Source: Ceratothoa steindachneri
Taxonomy: Eukaryota > Arthropoda > Malacostraca > Isopoda > Cymothoidae
DNA length: 64,000 nt
NCBI GenBank assembly: GCA_963969495.1
Contig: OZ018324.1
Span: 51,082,861 to 51,146,860 of the forward strand
Direction: 5' to 3'
In this document: positions 23,105-34,543 of the stretch, piece by piece
Layout of the letters: each line of letters begins with the position of its first letter
How positions within the stretch are numbered: the first letter of the stretch is position 1
The notes under the pieces: model-generated
Databases searched by the model: none
Told to the model about the DNA's origin: nothing
Seen by the model: only the letters and a program-made list of their open reading frames with translations
Translations under genes and position numbers: made by a program

Positions 23105-23528
23105 CCGGGTTATGTGACGCACTTTGTGACTCACTTTTCTGTGACTCAATTTATAAGAGTCAGTTTATGTGACTCAATTTATGTGGGGATCATTTTATGT
23201 GACTCAGTTGATTCAGTTAGGACTCAGTTTTATATGAATAATTTCATGTGACTCAATTTGTGTGAGTCAGTTTATGTGACTCAATTTATGTGAGGATCAG
23301 TTTATGTGACTCAGTTGATTCAGTTAGGACCCAGGTTTTGTGATTCATTTTATGCGAGTCAGTTTATGTGACTCAATTTGTGTGAGATCAGTTTATATGA
23401 CTTAATTTATGTGAATCAGTTGATTCAGTTAGGACTCAGTTTTATATGATTGATTTTCTGTGACTCAGTTTGTGTGAGTCAGTTTATGTGATTTATTTTA
23501 TGTAACTCAATTTAAGTGACTCAGTTTA
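23105..23528. repeat. Tandem/higher-order repeat built on TGACTCA(A/G)TTTATG
   Basis: Short units of about 15-17 bp such as GTGACTCAATTTATGTGA are organised in a larger period of about 100 bp marked by GACTCAGTTGATTCAGTTAG (about 23193, 23307 and, less well, 23417). TGACTCA or TGAGTCA occurs about a dozen times. The array is imperfect. Confidence 0.85.
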
Positions 23529-24279
23529 ACCACCCTCCTATTTCTCGTTTTCGCAACATGAATTTCTTCAATTTCCTTCGCCCAGACACCCCCACCCCCT
23601 TTTTACGATTGTCGCTCACCTGGAATCTTTTATAATTTTAGAATTCCCTTTTTTTAAAAGCTAAACCTAGTTTTTGAGAATAGAAACGTAACTGGTGAAC
23701 TTAGGGCACGTGAAGATTTGTATAAGGACAAGTAAAGGAACTAGAAAAGATTTCGAAGCGCAGACTTGATTCAATTTAATTCCTTTTACCCGCTGTGTGT
23801 GGTGTGTGTAGTGCTCAAGGTGGAAAATAAATTGGTAGGGGTTTTACCGTCGATCTACGTGTGAAATCGACTCGAATCGAACTCCATCCGTCGACTAACC
23901 ACACCATATATGGCTTAAACTTCCACTCTACTTCACTATTTCCATTGAAGATCTCTCCTTACTTTATGTAGGAGATGCCCTCGTTGGTAACGCCTTTCAA
24001 ACTCGAGGGGTGAAGGCGCTCAGCGAGGGCAACTCCACTAACAAGTTGGGACCATCCATGGAAATCAGATGATCAAGTAAGCAAGGATAAAAAAAATAGG
24101 GTATTAGGAGTGCCAATAGAATTGAGCCTAAAATACCTATAGATATCTGTTTAGTAGAGTAGGAGGAAGGGGGGTAGCACACATCTAGAACATGTAGGCA
24201 CCAATTCGCACAAAGGAACTCACGAGCAAGCGAAGACTCTAGAGCGGGACGATTCCCTTACATCTGACACGATTAACTA
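23529..24279. other. Unassigned sequence
   Basis: No ORF, repeat or RNA gene recognised. A GTGTGTGGTGTGTGTAG run lies near 23794. Confidence 0.25.
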
Positions 24280-24790
24280 GAATATCTCTCTATAGATATC
24301 GCTGAATCTATCTAGATATCTCGCTAAATCTCTCTTGGTCGCCCTAAATCTATCTGGATCTCTCAAAATATCCCTAGATCTTTGAATTTCTCTAGATTTC
24401 TCTGAATCTCCCTCATTATCTCTGAATCTCTCTCAATCCTGCTGGCTCTCTTTAGATTTCTTTAGATGTCTCTAGATCTCACGGAATCTCTCTGGATCTT
24501 TATGAATTTCTCTAGATCTATCTGGATCTAGATGAATTTCTCTAGATCTCTCTCAATATCTATGAATCTCTCTAAATCTCCCTAAATCTCTCTGAAGCCA
24601 TTTATCTCTCTTTATATTTCTTTGGATATCTCTCGATATCTCTGCATTTCTTGGAATTTCACAGAATCTCTCCTGATTTCTCTCGATCTCATAAATTTCT
24701 GTAGATTTATCTGAATCTATTTGTATCTCTCTCTAGATCTCTCTGACTCTCACTATATGCCGTTGGTTCTCTCTAAATTTCTCTATTTTC
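24280..24790. repeat. TCTCTAGATCTC-type minisatellite, left block
   Basis: Degenerate units of about 10-12 bp (ATCTCTCTAGATCTCTCTGG and similar) run for about 500 bp. The same unit resumes at 28775-28860, beyond the CR1 element, so the array was probably split by that insertion. Confidence 0.85.
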
Positions 24791-24829
24791 TGTTTGAAAC
24801 TACTTTTACCCAGTGTTTGCGGTATTTGC

Positions 24830-25960
24830 AATGCGGAAAAGGAAAGAAAACCTATGGAGAATTGCTACAAATAAACTTAAGAAACCTTATGAATAATAAA
24901 CCTTCGGTACTAGATGCACAAGTGGCCCACGAAAACGGCCCAAGCCCTTCAACACAAGAAATCGGATTAGTAAATTTAAAGCAATATTATTCAATGCGAG
25001 GTCAATTAGAAACAAGTTTTCAGTTTCGTGCGTTAGTATCGATTAAAAAAAACTACGACATTATCGGTATCACAGAATCGTGGATTCTGTGCCACTAGAG
25101 GAATATTATTTTAGAATTTCAATTACAGGAATACAAAATATTTCATAAAGATAGAGTCGAGTCAGAGGGTAGATGAGTTCTTTTGTATGCCCGTGAAGAT
25201 TTGCATCTTATAGATTGTAGCATTGACTCTCTTTTCAAAGTAATAGGAATTAAACTAAAATATATATAATTTATATGTTAATTTGGTTTACAGGAAGGCC
25301 CATCAACTTCTGAAGGTACATAGATAATCAATTTTATGAATTCATGACCAACATCAGTAGAGATAAGCTATCGTTGTTCATTGGAGATTTTAATTTCGCG
25401 CTAAAGTTAACTGCCTATGAAAACTACCGACTCAGAAGGGCAAAGAGTGTTCAGTTTCAGAGATGAAAACTTCAATTAATTTCAAATCTAAATATAAGCG
25501 ATAGAATTGGTAATAGCGAACATAATCTAATCGAATTTGAAATTAATATTCCCTATGTTAGAAAAAGAGTCAACATCACTAAACTATATTTCAAAAAAGT
25601 TAAATTTTGATGGGCTAAGGAAAGGTTTGAGTAATTATACCTTAAATAATGAATAACTTAATGAAGCATAGCATTCATTTTAAAACAATCTCCCAAATAA
25701 ACAAGCTCAATTTATACCATCGAATCTTAGTAATGTCAAAAATGCCAATGAGCCTAAATGGTTATCTGCTGAAATTAAGAAAAGCATTGATGGAGTTCGG
25801 CAAATAGAAATCATTATGTAGCAGTGAGGAGAAAAGTTAAAGCTGAAACCAAAGGAGCCAAAAGAAATGAGGAGATAAGAGTAGCTTTAAATCGTAAACA
25901 AATTCAAAGGGTTTTTTTTTGCTTTAGTAAATAGTAGAAAACCGATAAAAAACGGCATTG
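24830..25960 (+). pseudogene. CR1-a ORF2 endonuclease domain and linker (broken)
   Basis: 24946-25095 gives KQYYSMRGQLETSFQFRALV and KNYDIIGITESWI (catalytic Glu in TESW). LQEYKIFHKDRVESEGR follows a stop at 25096. HNLIEFEINI appears in another frame near 25520 (the SDH motif, partly lost). NEPKWLSAEIKKSIDGVRQ at about 25750 is the CR1 linker. Many stops and shifts. Confidence 0.75.
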
Positions 25961-26129
25961 GCTCAGTAAAAGTTATTTGATATTTTAAAGTTTAACGATG
26001 TTACTGTAGCTATTATTTTAAATGAATACTTTGCATGTGTTTACAAAAGAGAGTATAATTAATAATCACACCCAAAAGTCGCGTGCTCTCAATTATTCTG
26101 ATTTATGACCTTACGAACTTCAAAACTTT

Positions 26130-26500
26130 CAATAATTCCCGGACTAACCTTAGAGGACCTTGACAATTCTATAATTTGAAAGAGAATGTAAAACAACATA
26201 AGGGTTTCAAATTTCGTTAGAATAGCCTTAATATTTATGATGTTATTGCCAAAAAAACAAGATCCCCGGCTAACCTTGGGAGGACTTTGGAAATTATAAT
26301 ATTCGAAAGATAATGTAAAACAACATAAGGATTTCAAATTTCGTTAGAATCGGCAAAATAGTTATGATGCTATTGCCAAATAATTTCGGGGCTAACCTTT
26401 AGAGGACCTTGGCAATTATTATATCATTCAAAAGGGAATGTTAAACAACATAAAGGTTTCAAATTTCGTTAGAATCGGCCAAATAGTTACAATGTTAATA
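26130..26500. repeat. Three tandem copies of a ~125-bp repeat inside CR1-a
   Basis: Each copy contains GGCTAACCTT(A/T)GAGGACCTT near its start and CATAAGGGTTTCAAATTTCG further on (26200, 26326, 26451). The copies start near 26139, 26264 and 26388. CR1 has no such repeat between endonuclease and RT, so this is foreign sequence. The period is about 125 bp, not a multiple of three. Confidence 0.85.
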
Positions 26501-26559
26501 CAATAACAAAAATAAGCAAAACGGGAACCGACCGACCGCCGACATAGGGAGATGTAGAC

Positions 26560-28080
26560 TCACCCGAGACTAAAACTGCTGGCATTAGACCACTTGAATT
26601 GGTTAGATGCACCGCCAACACTATAAGAAAGCTTATTGAGAAAATGAATAAATATTTATCTTCGGGACCAAATAAAATATTTCCAAAAGTTTTAAACAAA
26701 ATCAAAGATCAAGTGGCTGGACACCTAACCTAAATCTTTAATTTATCGTTAGAAAGTGGAATCGTTCTTCAAGAATGGAAGCTAGCAAATGCAACACCAA
26801 TATTTAAAAAAAAATGGAAGTAAAGAACTACCTAGTAATTATCGCCCACTAAGTTTAACTTCAGTAGTTGCAAAACTGCTAGAAACCTGTATTGCTGAGA
26901 AACTAGTTGAGCATTTAGAAAATAACAAATTATTAAATGATTCACAGCATGGCTTTAGATTTTTTTCCATTATATTAATAGAGAGTATGACAGTGACAGA
27001 TCAGCTAATATTTTATTTTTAGATTTTCAAAAGGCATTAGATAAAGTACCCCATAAGAAGTTGATGTTTAAAGTATGAAGAGCCTTAGGAATAGAGGGAG
27101 AAGTATCAAAATGGATTGAGAATCCGCTCACTGGTCGTAAGCAGAGTATTCATTAACGCGCAAACGTCATAGTGGACCTATGTGAGTATAGGAGTTCCTC
27201 AAGGTTCGGTCCTTGGATCTTTGCTTTTTATTATGTATGTTAATGATGTAGATGATGACTTGCTGTCAAAAATGTCTAAATTCGCAGATAACTGCAAGTT
27301 AGGAAAAGGAATAGTAACTGAACAGGATATTTTACAATTTCAAAATGATATTGATAAGGTAGCACAATGGTCAGCAAGATGGAAACTGCCCTTAAATCTT
27401 AATAAGTGTAAAGTAATGCATGTGGTATATAAAAACCTAAGAGCAGAATATAAACTTTGTGATCAAATAATTACAGTAACAGATAATGAAAAATATCTTG
27501 GAGTCTATATATCAAATGACCTTAAGTTTTCTCGGCAGTGTATTGAAGTGAAAATGAAAGTATTATAACTTCTCATCTAAATCAAACGTCAATTTAGTTA
27601 TAAAAATAAAACTTTCATTTGAAATATATATATATAATGCATTAGTAAGAACACAATTAGAATACTGTGCCCAGTTCTGGTCTCCATACTTACGAAAGGA
27701 GATTAAGAGATTGGAGAAGGTACAAGTTAGGTCCACAAAATTGATACCAGAATTACGAAATCATAATTATGATACAAGACTAGAAAGGCTAAACTTATTC
27801 AAGGCTATAAACAACGCGTTTAAGAGGTCAACTAATAAAAGTGTTCAAAATCTTGAAAGGATTAGATAATGTAGACTATTCTGCTTGGTTCGAACTTAGC
27901 ACAAATTATACAAGAAATAATGGTATGAAAATCGGGCCGAAACATTTTCGAACAAATTTATGTGGAAACTTTTTTTCATACAAAATTTTAAACATCTGGA
28001 ATCACTTACCTGAAGATGTGGTGCCCAGTAGCTCAGTCGACGCGTTTAAAACTACACTGGACAAAAATAATAAAAAATAA
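26560..28080 (+). pseudogene. CR1-a ORF2 reverse transcriptase and C-terminal tail (broken)
   Basis: In order: LSSGPNKIFPKVLNKIKDQV at about 26656, IFKKNGSKELPSNYRPLSLT at about 26802 with a shift, QHGFRF at 26948, ILFLDFQKALDKVPHKKLM near 27007, VPQGSVLGSLLFIMYVNDVD at 27192, and KFADNCKLGKG at 27279, where the FADD box has its second Asp changed to Asn. The thumb WKLPLNLNKCKVMHV follows. After a shift at about 27565, [20 protein letters not shown] uses a short (AT) run as codons at 27624. The tail [20 protein letters not shown] and FKTTLDKNNKK ends at the stop 28078-28080. Confidence 0.9.
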
Positions 28081-28390
28081 TAGATAACAAGTAAGAAGAC
28101 ATCGTATGTTGATAAAGAGGATAAAAAGAAGAAGCATGTTCTAAGTTTAGATTAGTAAAATGTTTTCATTATTATTATTATCTGCTTCACAAGCTATTGC
28201 ATATATGTTTATTTCATGCTTTTAAAATAAGACTGGACTTAGTAAGAAAAATTAGTAGATAATAAGTGAAAAAATCATTACATGTTGCTAAAAAAAAGAA
28301 AAAGAGCTCGTTCTAAGTTTAGATTAGCAAGATATGTTAGCATTTTTTTGTTAATATTAATGTGTTCCTAATTGCCTTTTAAATTTTCCA
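28081..28390 (+). other. CR1-a 3' UTR with an internal duplication
   Basis: Two related blocks of about 80 bp, starting near 28083 and 28258, both run GATAA(C/T)AAGT ... GTTCTAAGTTTAGATTAG (28138 and 28310). A duplicated 3' tail may reflect tandem duplication within the UTR. Confidence 0.6.
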
Positions 28391-28509
28391 GGTCGTGTAT
28401 ATTTTTCAACATTACCATGTATATATTTCACTTTTCCAAGCCCGGAAAGGAGTGGAATAGGTGGGTAGGGAGAGACTTCATCTTTAATATCCTATGCTTT
28501 ATACCTATT

Positions 28510-28695
<186 letters not shown>

Positions 28696-28774
28696 CAAAG
28701 CATAAGTACTTCCGTTGTAATGGACCAAATGGTCTCTTGAAGTACTTTCCTTGTAACTCGTAAATTTTCCTGAA

Positions 28775-28860
28775 TATCTCCAAATTTATTTGCGTCTCTC
28801 TCTATCTCTCTCTCTCTGTATCAATGAATCTCTTTAGATATCTCTGGATCTCTCTAATTT
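28775..28860. repeat. TCTCTAGATCTC-type minisatellite, right block
   Basis: Units such as AATCTCTTTAGATATCTCTG match those at 24280-24790. This is the apparent right remnant of the array interrupted by CR1-a and the TA array. Confidence 0.75.
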
Positions 28861-30530
28861 AATTTGTGCTTATTAGAAAGGGCTTTTAGATGGCACCTTT
28901 AATTTAAGTTCTAGGGGGTCTAGAAACACCTGTGCCCACTAATGTCATGGGTTGACTTTTACCAGTCTCTTTGTTATCTTTATTTTTACTCTCTATTCAT
29001 CCCCTTTAGCCCTTTATCTCTCTGTACTTCCCCTAGTTTTTAGTGGCTCCAAATGCCCTCGTTGAGTGAACTCCTTTAAATTTTCCCAAAACGTTTTTTA
29101 ACGCAAATTTTAACTAATTTCTCATTTTTTCTCTCTTGGTATGGATGTGCGTTGACTTCCCTCCCCCATCCATGGGAACGACTTCAAGAATGTCTTTGCG
29201 GGAGAGCTGCGCGGTCTCTCCGGCCTAGATGTCCTAAACTACTCGGGCTATGCAACGAGTACATATCCTTTATTCTACCACTTTGTCAAAAAATGTAGAT
29301 GCCCTCGTCAGTTTTCGCTTGTTTTTCTTTTAAATAAACAATTCATTTTATTCATGGCTTGCATATTTATGACGTTGTCAACGAGGGTGCGCGCGCAGAT
29401 TTAAATTTGAGACAAGTGGCGAGAGTTATTAGGATCTGATTTGACTATGGGGCTGACGCTCTCCCACGCCTTGGTGTTGACTCGGCTTAAAAAAAATGAG
29501 TCTATGAAAAATTCATGGGACGACTCGCGCCTCCGACTCTTAAAACGCTTTCCCTCGTCGAGCCCTTTTGGCCTCGTTCTCACCGTGAAATTGACGTCTG
29601 TATATTTATGTTTGTCTATCTCTTTACGTGTTCGTCGAGCGTATGCCTTTTGGCGCCACACAATGCATGAACGTTGTGTAATTGTGTAATGTATGGGTGA
29701 AGATCGGTCTATATGGAAGGGTAAACTTTATCAGGTCGGATAAACCCTTTGGAGCCAAATCTGTCCCATTTCGACGGAAACAATTTCAGATTTTCTATGG
29801 TCTCCCCATCGGCGAATGGATGGAGATTACGGGCTTCCCATAAACCTTCGTTCGGGTCCAAGAGAAAGGTCAGTTTTCTTGAGATGAACTTTAAAGGAAA
29901 ACGGACGAAACGGGTGACTCGACTCGGCTCCAGAGAAGTAATGGCAATAAAAGTAACAGAACAACGGGACCGTATGTAACAATCGCATATATAACACTCA
30001 TGGAGAAAGCAAAAGAGAGAGAAAGACCACCGATTTTCTTTTTATAAAAAGCGTAACTAACAGGGACAAATCTTCAATTAAAAAGGGTGAAGGTTCGAGA
30101 GGACGTGTAGAAGGCACATAAGTTTATTAGAGTAGCAAAGATAAATCGACAGAGAGAGCGATTATTGTTTCACGGATGACCAATAAATTCCGAGAATCTC
30201 CTGCAATGGCGCCAATTATGGAGGACGGAATCGCCGCTTCTGTATCTTGAAAGAGAATTGGTCGCAGGAGATCCAAGCAATCTTACACAGAAGGGTTGAA
30301 ATGATTGTCGGAACGCCGCTCACAGATCAAATTACTCCTGCACGCGCGTGAGTGTAGGGCTTGAATGGCGAGTTTTATAATATTATCCCCCTCCCCCTCC
30401 CCTCTTCTTGATTTATTCTGTATTGTCGTTTGGTAGAGTACATTTATATCCGCTGCGGTTGTTCGCTTTCCAGGGAGAGCTCAATTCACACCCCTAAATA
30501 TCAGTTCTATTTCCCTTACGTATGAGTATT
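28861..30530. other. Unassigned region
   Basis: No transposon protein, RNA gene or clear tandem repeat was recognised in about 1.7 kb. Overlapping ORFs of 76-86 aa occur on both strands at 29400-29980 with no domain. Composition is more balanced than the AT-rich flanks. Candidate unique genomic sequence or an unrecognised LTR-type leader. Confidence 0.3.
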
Positions 30531-30532
30531 CA

Positions 30533-30600
30533 CTACCCTTAAGTCTCATTACTCGCAATCCTAAAGTCTCATTGTGGAGTATGCTTAAGTAGTGCGAGCT
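30533..30600. repeat. Dispersed repeat, copy 1 (CAATCCTAAAGTCTCATTGTGG core)
   Basis: The block CCCTTAAGTCTCATTACTCG, CAATCCTAAAGTCTCATTGT and GCTTAAGTA recurs with small changes at 31625-31740 and 48840-48925. It contains no coding potential. Confidence 0.75.
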
Positions 30601-30611
30601 CGCGAGAAGGA

Positions 30612-31370
30612 GTGGAACGCCTGCAAAATAGCCTTTTCAGGATAGGCGAGTGGTCAGAAAGGTGACAGATGACATTTAACTTTGACAAGTGCAAGGTAAT
30701 GCACATCGGCCATGCTAACCGTCGGGAAAACTACTCCTTGCTAGGCAAACAACTAGATACCACTCACCTTGAGAAAGATTTAGGCGTGCTAATCAGCAGT
30801 GATCTAAAGTTCTCCAATCAGTGCCTCCAGGTGGAAAAGCGGGCCCAGCGAATGCTGAGGTACATAAAGAGGCATTTTTGCTTCCGAAATAAGCAGATTG
30901 CTCTCGCCTTGTACAACTCTATAGTCCGGTTACACCTTGAATACGCCGTACAATTCTGGTCCCCAACCCTGAGGAAGGATATTGAACGGCTGGAAAGGGT
31001 ACGGGCCAGAGCCACAAAATTGATCCCTTCCCTTAGACATTAAAAGTTATCCGCATAGGCTACGAGAACTGGGGATGTTCTCCTTGGAGACGCGCCGGCT
31101 AAGAGGCCAGCTGATTGAAACTCTTAAGATAATGCGAGGAGTTGAAAACGTAGATCACAGGAGGCTGTTCACGTTGAACGCAAATGCTACACGTAACCAC
31201 GTTTACAAACTGGAATTACCACAATTCCATACTAGCATTTGCGGAAACTTCTCGTACAAAATCTGCGGAACGTGGAACCGTCTACCGCCAGAAGTGGTGA
31301 ATAGTTCGTCAGTCGAACAGTTCAAATCTTGACTTAATAAGATAATCCACACCCTGACCTAGATGGTACC
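30612..31370 (+). pseudogene. CR1-b: 5'-truncated CR1 ORF2 C-terminal part
   Basis: 30669-31043 reads MTFNFDKCKVMHIGHANRRE, then LEKDLGVLISSDLKFSNQCL, RAQRMLRYIKRHFCFRNKQI, YNSIVRLHLEYAVQFWSP and ERVRARATKLIPSLRH, and stops. After a one-base frame change, 31075-31332 reads METRRLRGQL-like FSLETRRLRGQLIETLKIMR through FTLNANATRNH to WNRLPPEVVNSSSVEQFKS. This is the thumb and C-terminal tail of a CR1 RT starting just after the palm. Typical 5' truncation; one frameshift and an early stop. Confidence 0.9.
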
Positions 31371-31624
31371 ACCTTAGTATAGATTATAGATCTGAGTAAA
31401 GTAGATAGGTTTCAACTTTTTTTTATAAAAATTTCCTGTTTGTGTTCTTTTTTTTCAGCACATTCAGGTATCGTTTCAGCTTTCTGGCCCGCAAATGCGG
31501 GTGGGAGAGGTGGGCGGAGCGAGCCTTCATATATGCTATACTTTCTCTTATGCTATAGGTTAGGGCTTTCCCAAAATAGTAGCTCCACGGTATGGTCAGC
31601 AATGTCATTTGAGGTACTACTATT

Positions 31625-31740
31625 CCTTGTGACTTCCCTTAAGTCTCGATATCACAATCCTAAAGTCTCATTGTGAACTACGATTGTTTCAGTACTCCCT
31701 CCTACCCTTAATTCTCTGTACTCACAATCCTAAATAAAGT
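31625..31740. repeat. Dispersed repeat, copy 2
   Basis: Contains CTTCCCTTAAGTCTCGATAT, CACAATCCTAAAGTCTCATT and a second partial unit CCCTTAATTCTCTGTACTCA, related to 30533-30600. Confidence 0.7.
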
Positions 31741-32644
31741 ATCAGCAATTTTTTAATATGGTGCAGTATCATTTTCTTAGACAGGTTGTAAACCAACCCC
31801 TAGGGGCGATAATATATAGGATTTAGTTCTAACAAATATGGAAGAGGGTATTAGCGATACAGAGATTGGGGGAACTTTTGGAAATAACGACATTTGCAAA
31901 ATTAGCTTTAAGTTAAAATGGAACGGGGTTCGCAGTAGATTAAATATGGTTAAACCAGACTTTAGAAAAACTGATTATATTGGTCTAAGGATGTAACTGA
32001 AGATGGTTGTTTGGGGACTAACGAGGGAGGTCAGGTCAGGAAATGTGATGTCACTGAGAGCAGTCAAGAAGAGAAGATAATCTTCAGGGAAAGAGGAATA
32101 GTGTAGATCAGGAATATGAGACAATGATTAAAAAAGTTAATTGCCAAACATAATATGAATATTCCATATAGGGAGATTAGAGCCAAGGTTGTTGACCCTA
32201 AATGAATGGCAGAGAAAATTAAGCATTATACCGGCTTTAAAAAGGGCATTTATAGGAAAAAAATATGTGAAGATGACATCAGTGGTGGAGAATGATGTAA
32301 TCTTTAATAGTGAAATCTATTAGGGATCACTTAAATCAACATGAGTTGATTAATGAATATCATCACGGCTTTATTAAGGGCAAATCGTGTTTGACTAATT
32401 TACCCCTTTTATAAAAGGGTGTACAATGCTGCTGATAGAGATGAGAATTTACGATATTGTTTATTTGGATTTCACTAAGGCCTTCAAGAGGGTGCCACAC
32501 TTACGACTTTTGAATAAAGTTAAATCGCATGAGATCGATGGAAGGATTTTAAGGTGGATTCAGTCGTGGCTTAGTGACACACAGCAAATAGTATAGATGG
32601 GATTAAATCTGAGTGGGAGAATGTTACTAGTGGGGTTCCTTTGG

Positions 32645-33310
32645 GAAGAAAGCCCAAAGGATGTTAGGCTACATAAAGTGCCAGTTTGGATACCGTAACA
32701 AGAAGATAGTAATTTGTCTGTACAACTCCCTCGTTCGGCCGCACCTGGAGTATGCCGTACAATTTTGGAGTCCTTCGTTTCGAAAGGATATCGCAAGGTT
32801 GGAACGCGTACAAGCCAGGGCAACCAAGCTGATTCCCTCTATCCGACATAAAAGTTATGAGGGTAGACTAAGGAAATTAAATCTGTTCTCGCTGGAAACC
32901 CGTAGACTGCGTGGTCAGCTCATCGAAGTTTTCAAAATACTTCGAGGGTTCGACAATGTTGACTACCGGGATATTTTCACACTGAGTGAGAACAGAACGC
33001 GCAATCACAGCTTCAAACTTGAACTGAAGCGTTACAACCGCAATCTGTGTGGAATTTTTTTCACCTACAGTATCTGTGGTAAGTGGAACGCACTTCCAGT
33101 GGAAGTTGTCAACAGTGAATCTGTTGACCAGTTCAAGTCAAGACTAGATAAAGTCTTGAAAAGCGGCCGTTCAGGGACGCAAAACAATTGAGCAGCCAGG
33201 TGCCTGTTCGATTGCTAGTCCAAAGGTACCCTCTTTGAATTGACCGTAAGGTCTCCTAGGGTACTTCCTTTCCTTGTTACTCCTTGTCCTTGTTACTCCT
33301 CAGAGGGCGG
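32645..33310 (+). mobile_element. CR1-d: 5'-truncated CR1 nested in CR1-c
   Basis: It starts at the KAQRMLGYIK codons and ends after a CCTTGTTACT microsatellite-like 3' tail (33265-33302), the short-repeat ending expected for CR1. It interrupts CR1-c exactly inside the coding motif SGVPQGSVLG. No clear target duplication, which is normal for CR1. Confidence 0.8.
32661..33191 (+). CDS. CR1-d ORF2 C-terminal part, intact 176-codon reading frame
   Basis: This is the least damaged transposon reading frame in the window. MLGYIKCQFGYRNKKIVICL leads into [100 protein letters not shown] and SRLDKVL, and reaches a natural stop at 33189-33191. It covers the RT thumb/connection and the conserved CR1 tail but no catalytic palm. 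It therefore encodes no enzyme. Its lack of internal stops suggests a recent insertion, with the first ATG probably internal to the original ORF. Confidence 0.85.
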   Translation: MLGYIKCQFGYRNKKIVICLYNSLVRPHLEYAVQFWSPSFRKDIARLERVQARATKLIPSIRHKSYEGRLRKLNLFSLETRRLRGQLIEVFKILRGFDNVDYRDIFTLSENRTRNHSFKLELKRYNRNLCGIFFTYSICGKWNALPVEVVNSESVDQFKSRLDKVLKSGRSGTQNN

Positions 33311-33965
33311 TGTTAGGGTCGTTGTTATTCTGGATTTATACAAATAATCTTTTCCTAGGTGTAAGTAGCGACTTGATCAAGTGTGCCGATGGTAATAAGT
33401 TAGGTAGGATTATAGGCTATCGATACTGAGGTATTACAAAATAAATTGGCCCTATCATCCCAATGGGCAGAGAAATGGCAAATGGAATTTAAAATAAGCA
33501 AGTTTAGGGTACTTAGCATAGGTAGGTGTAATCCACTGAATAATTATAAACTGAATGGGAGAGTTTTAGGAAGGTCAGAATGCGAAAGAGACAAGTGTCC
33601 TGGTAAGTTCAGAGCTCCGGCCTAGAAAGCAATGATTAATTGTTAATAATAGAGCTAATAGGGTATTAGGCTTTATTGGGAGGAATGTGAGAAATACGAG
33701 TGCTGATGTCATTCTGAAACTGTACCTGGTTTTAGTTGGGTGTCATTTTGACTATTCGGTGCAATTTTGGTCACCATATTATAGGATGGCTATTGCATTG
33801 CTTAAGTCTGTGCAAAGAAGAATGACTAAGATGATTGATGGGTTGAGGAGCTTAGCTTAAGGTGAAAGAGTTACGAGTTTAAATCTACATAAGTTAGAAA
33901 GGAGGAGATTTCGAGGGGACTTGATTGACATCTTCAAATGGGTAAAAGGTTATAAAAAAAAATAT

Positions 33966-34149
33966 TTTAAAAAATATGTAGGATGAGTAGGGAAATTAAA
34001 TTTCCATGGTACATATGTTAATGCATTCATTTAATATATTTTATGAATATTTAATATGAGACACATATATTCAATAAATTATACTAAATAAACTAACAAA
34101 ATAAAATATTGACACCTGCAAATTAAGAGAACGATCATTAACAGAAGTG
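33966..34149. other. AT-rich sequence, Tc1 3' end
   Basis: No ORF. The stretch TATTGACACCTGCAAATTAA followed by GAGAACGAT at about 34110-34138 has a counterpart, in reverse, at about 48540-48575, so it probably belongs to a Tc1 element's non-coding end. Confidence 0.4.
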
Positions 34150-34541
34150 CCTAGGGAGCAAATACACTAGAAATAAAGCAAGATTTGTCAATGATAAAAC
34201 TAACAACACTTAATGTATGGTGTTGAAGCCTTTGCTCTATTACTTCGGCGCAACGACGACAAGATATGTCCTCTTTCTTGCAAAATTCTGGTGTTATTTT
34301 GTTCCATTCTTGCTCACTTATCGACCATAAATCCTTCACAGTTGAAGAATGCTGGTCTCGAACTATTTCTCCAATGATCGTTCGGAGGTTCTTAATTGGG
34401 TTTAGGTTCCGGCTCTGAGCAGGTCACTTCATTACTTTGATATCATCTTTTTAGCAATAATATTTTAATTGCTTTGCAGTATGGCATGGCGCGTTCAGAC
34501 TTGCTTGGAGTGAAGGTATAACATGTTGTGCGAGGTTTAGG
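34150..34541 (-). pseudogene. Tc1 transposase, C-terminal catalytic part
   Basis: The left half reads ASLNAPCHTAKQLKYYC (the QQDNAPCHTAK block with the Asp lost), PAQSRNLNPIKNL (SPDLNPIENLW, with the catalytic Glu changed to Lys) and LWSISEQEWNKITPEFCKKE, ending SCRRCAEVIEQRLQHH. Both the Asp and Glu are mutated, and stops occur at about 34460 and 34428. Inactive. Confidence 0.85.
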
Positions 34542-34543
34542 TA

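Larger units (their letters stand above)
24800..28390 (+). mobile_element. CR1-type LINE (CR1-a)
   Basis: Endonuclease, RT and the CR1-type C-terminal tail are in order on the plus strand. The SLTSVVAKLLE and QHGFR motifs, the KFADN box and the FKTTLDK tail mark it as CR1. A block of three 125-bp repeats sits between endonuclease and RT. Flanking minisatellite sequence on both sides suggests insertion into that array. The 3' UTR extends to about 28390 and contains an internal duplication. Confidence 0.85.
31785..33965 (+). mobile_element. CR1-c LINE fragment, split by CR1-d
   Basis: Left part: endonuclease end GLVLTNMEEGISDTEIGG (degenerate), RT HGFIKGKSCLTNL, YLDFTKAFKRVPHLRLLNKV, WIQSWLSDTQQIV and the start of the SGVP motif at about 32628. 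The right part resumes at about 33312 with RAVLGSLLFWIYTNNLFLGV and CADGNKLGRI, then RVLGFIGRNVRNTSADVI, QFWSPYYRMAIALLKSVQRR and RRRFRGDLIDIFKWVKGYKK, ending about 33965. The gap at the SGVPQGS motif is filled by another CR1 (32645-33310). Several frameshifts and stops. Confidence 0.85.

Noticed and set aside
23105..23528. Genuine enhancer call for the TGACTCA array
   Set aside because: The motif count is explained by tandem repetition of one unit; reported only as a curiosity.
30201..30240. TGGCGCC as an LTR-retrotransposon primer-binding site
   Set aside because: No LTR end, no gag/pol downstream and only seven matching bases.
28861..30530. Host gene exons in the unassigned region
   Set aside because: No conserved domain, splice-site pair or codon pattern could be supported by eye.
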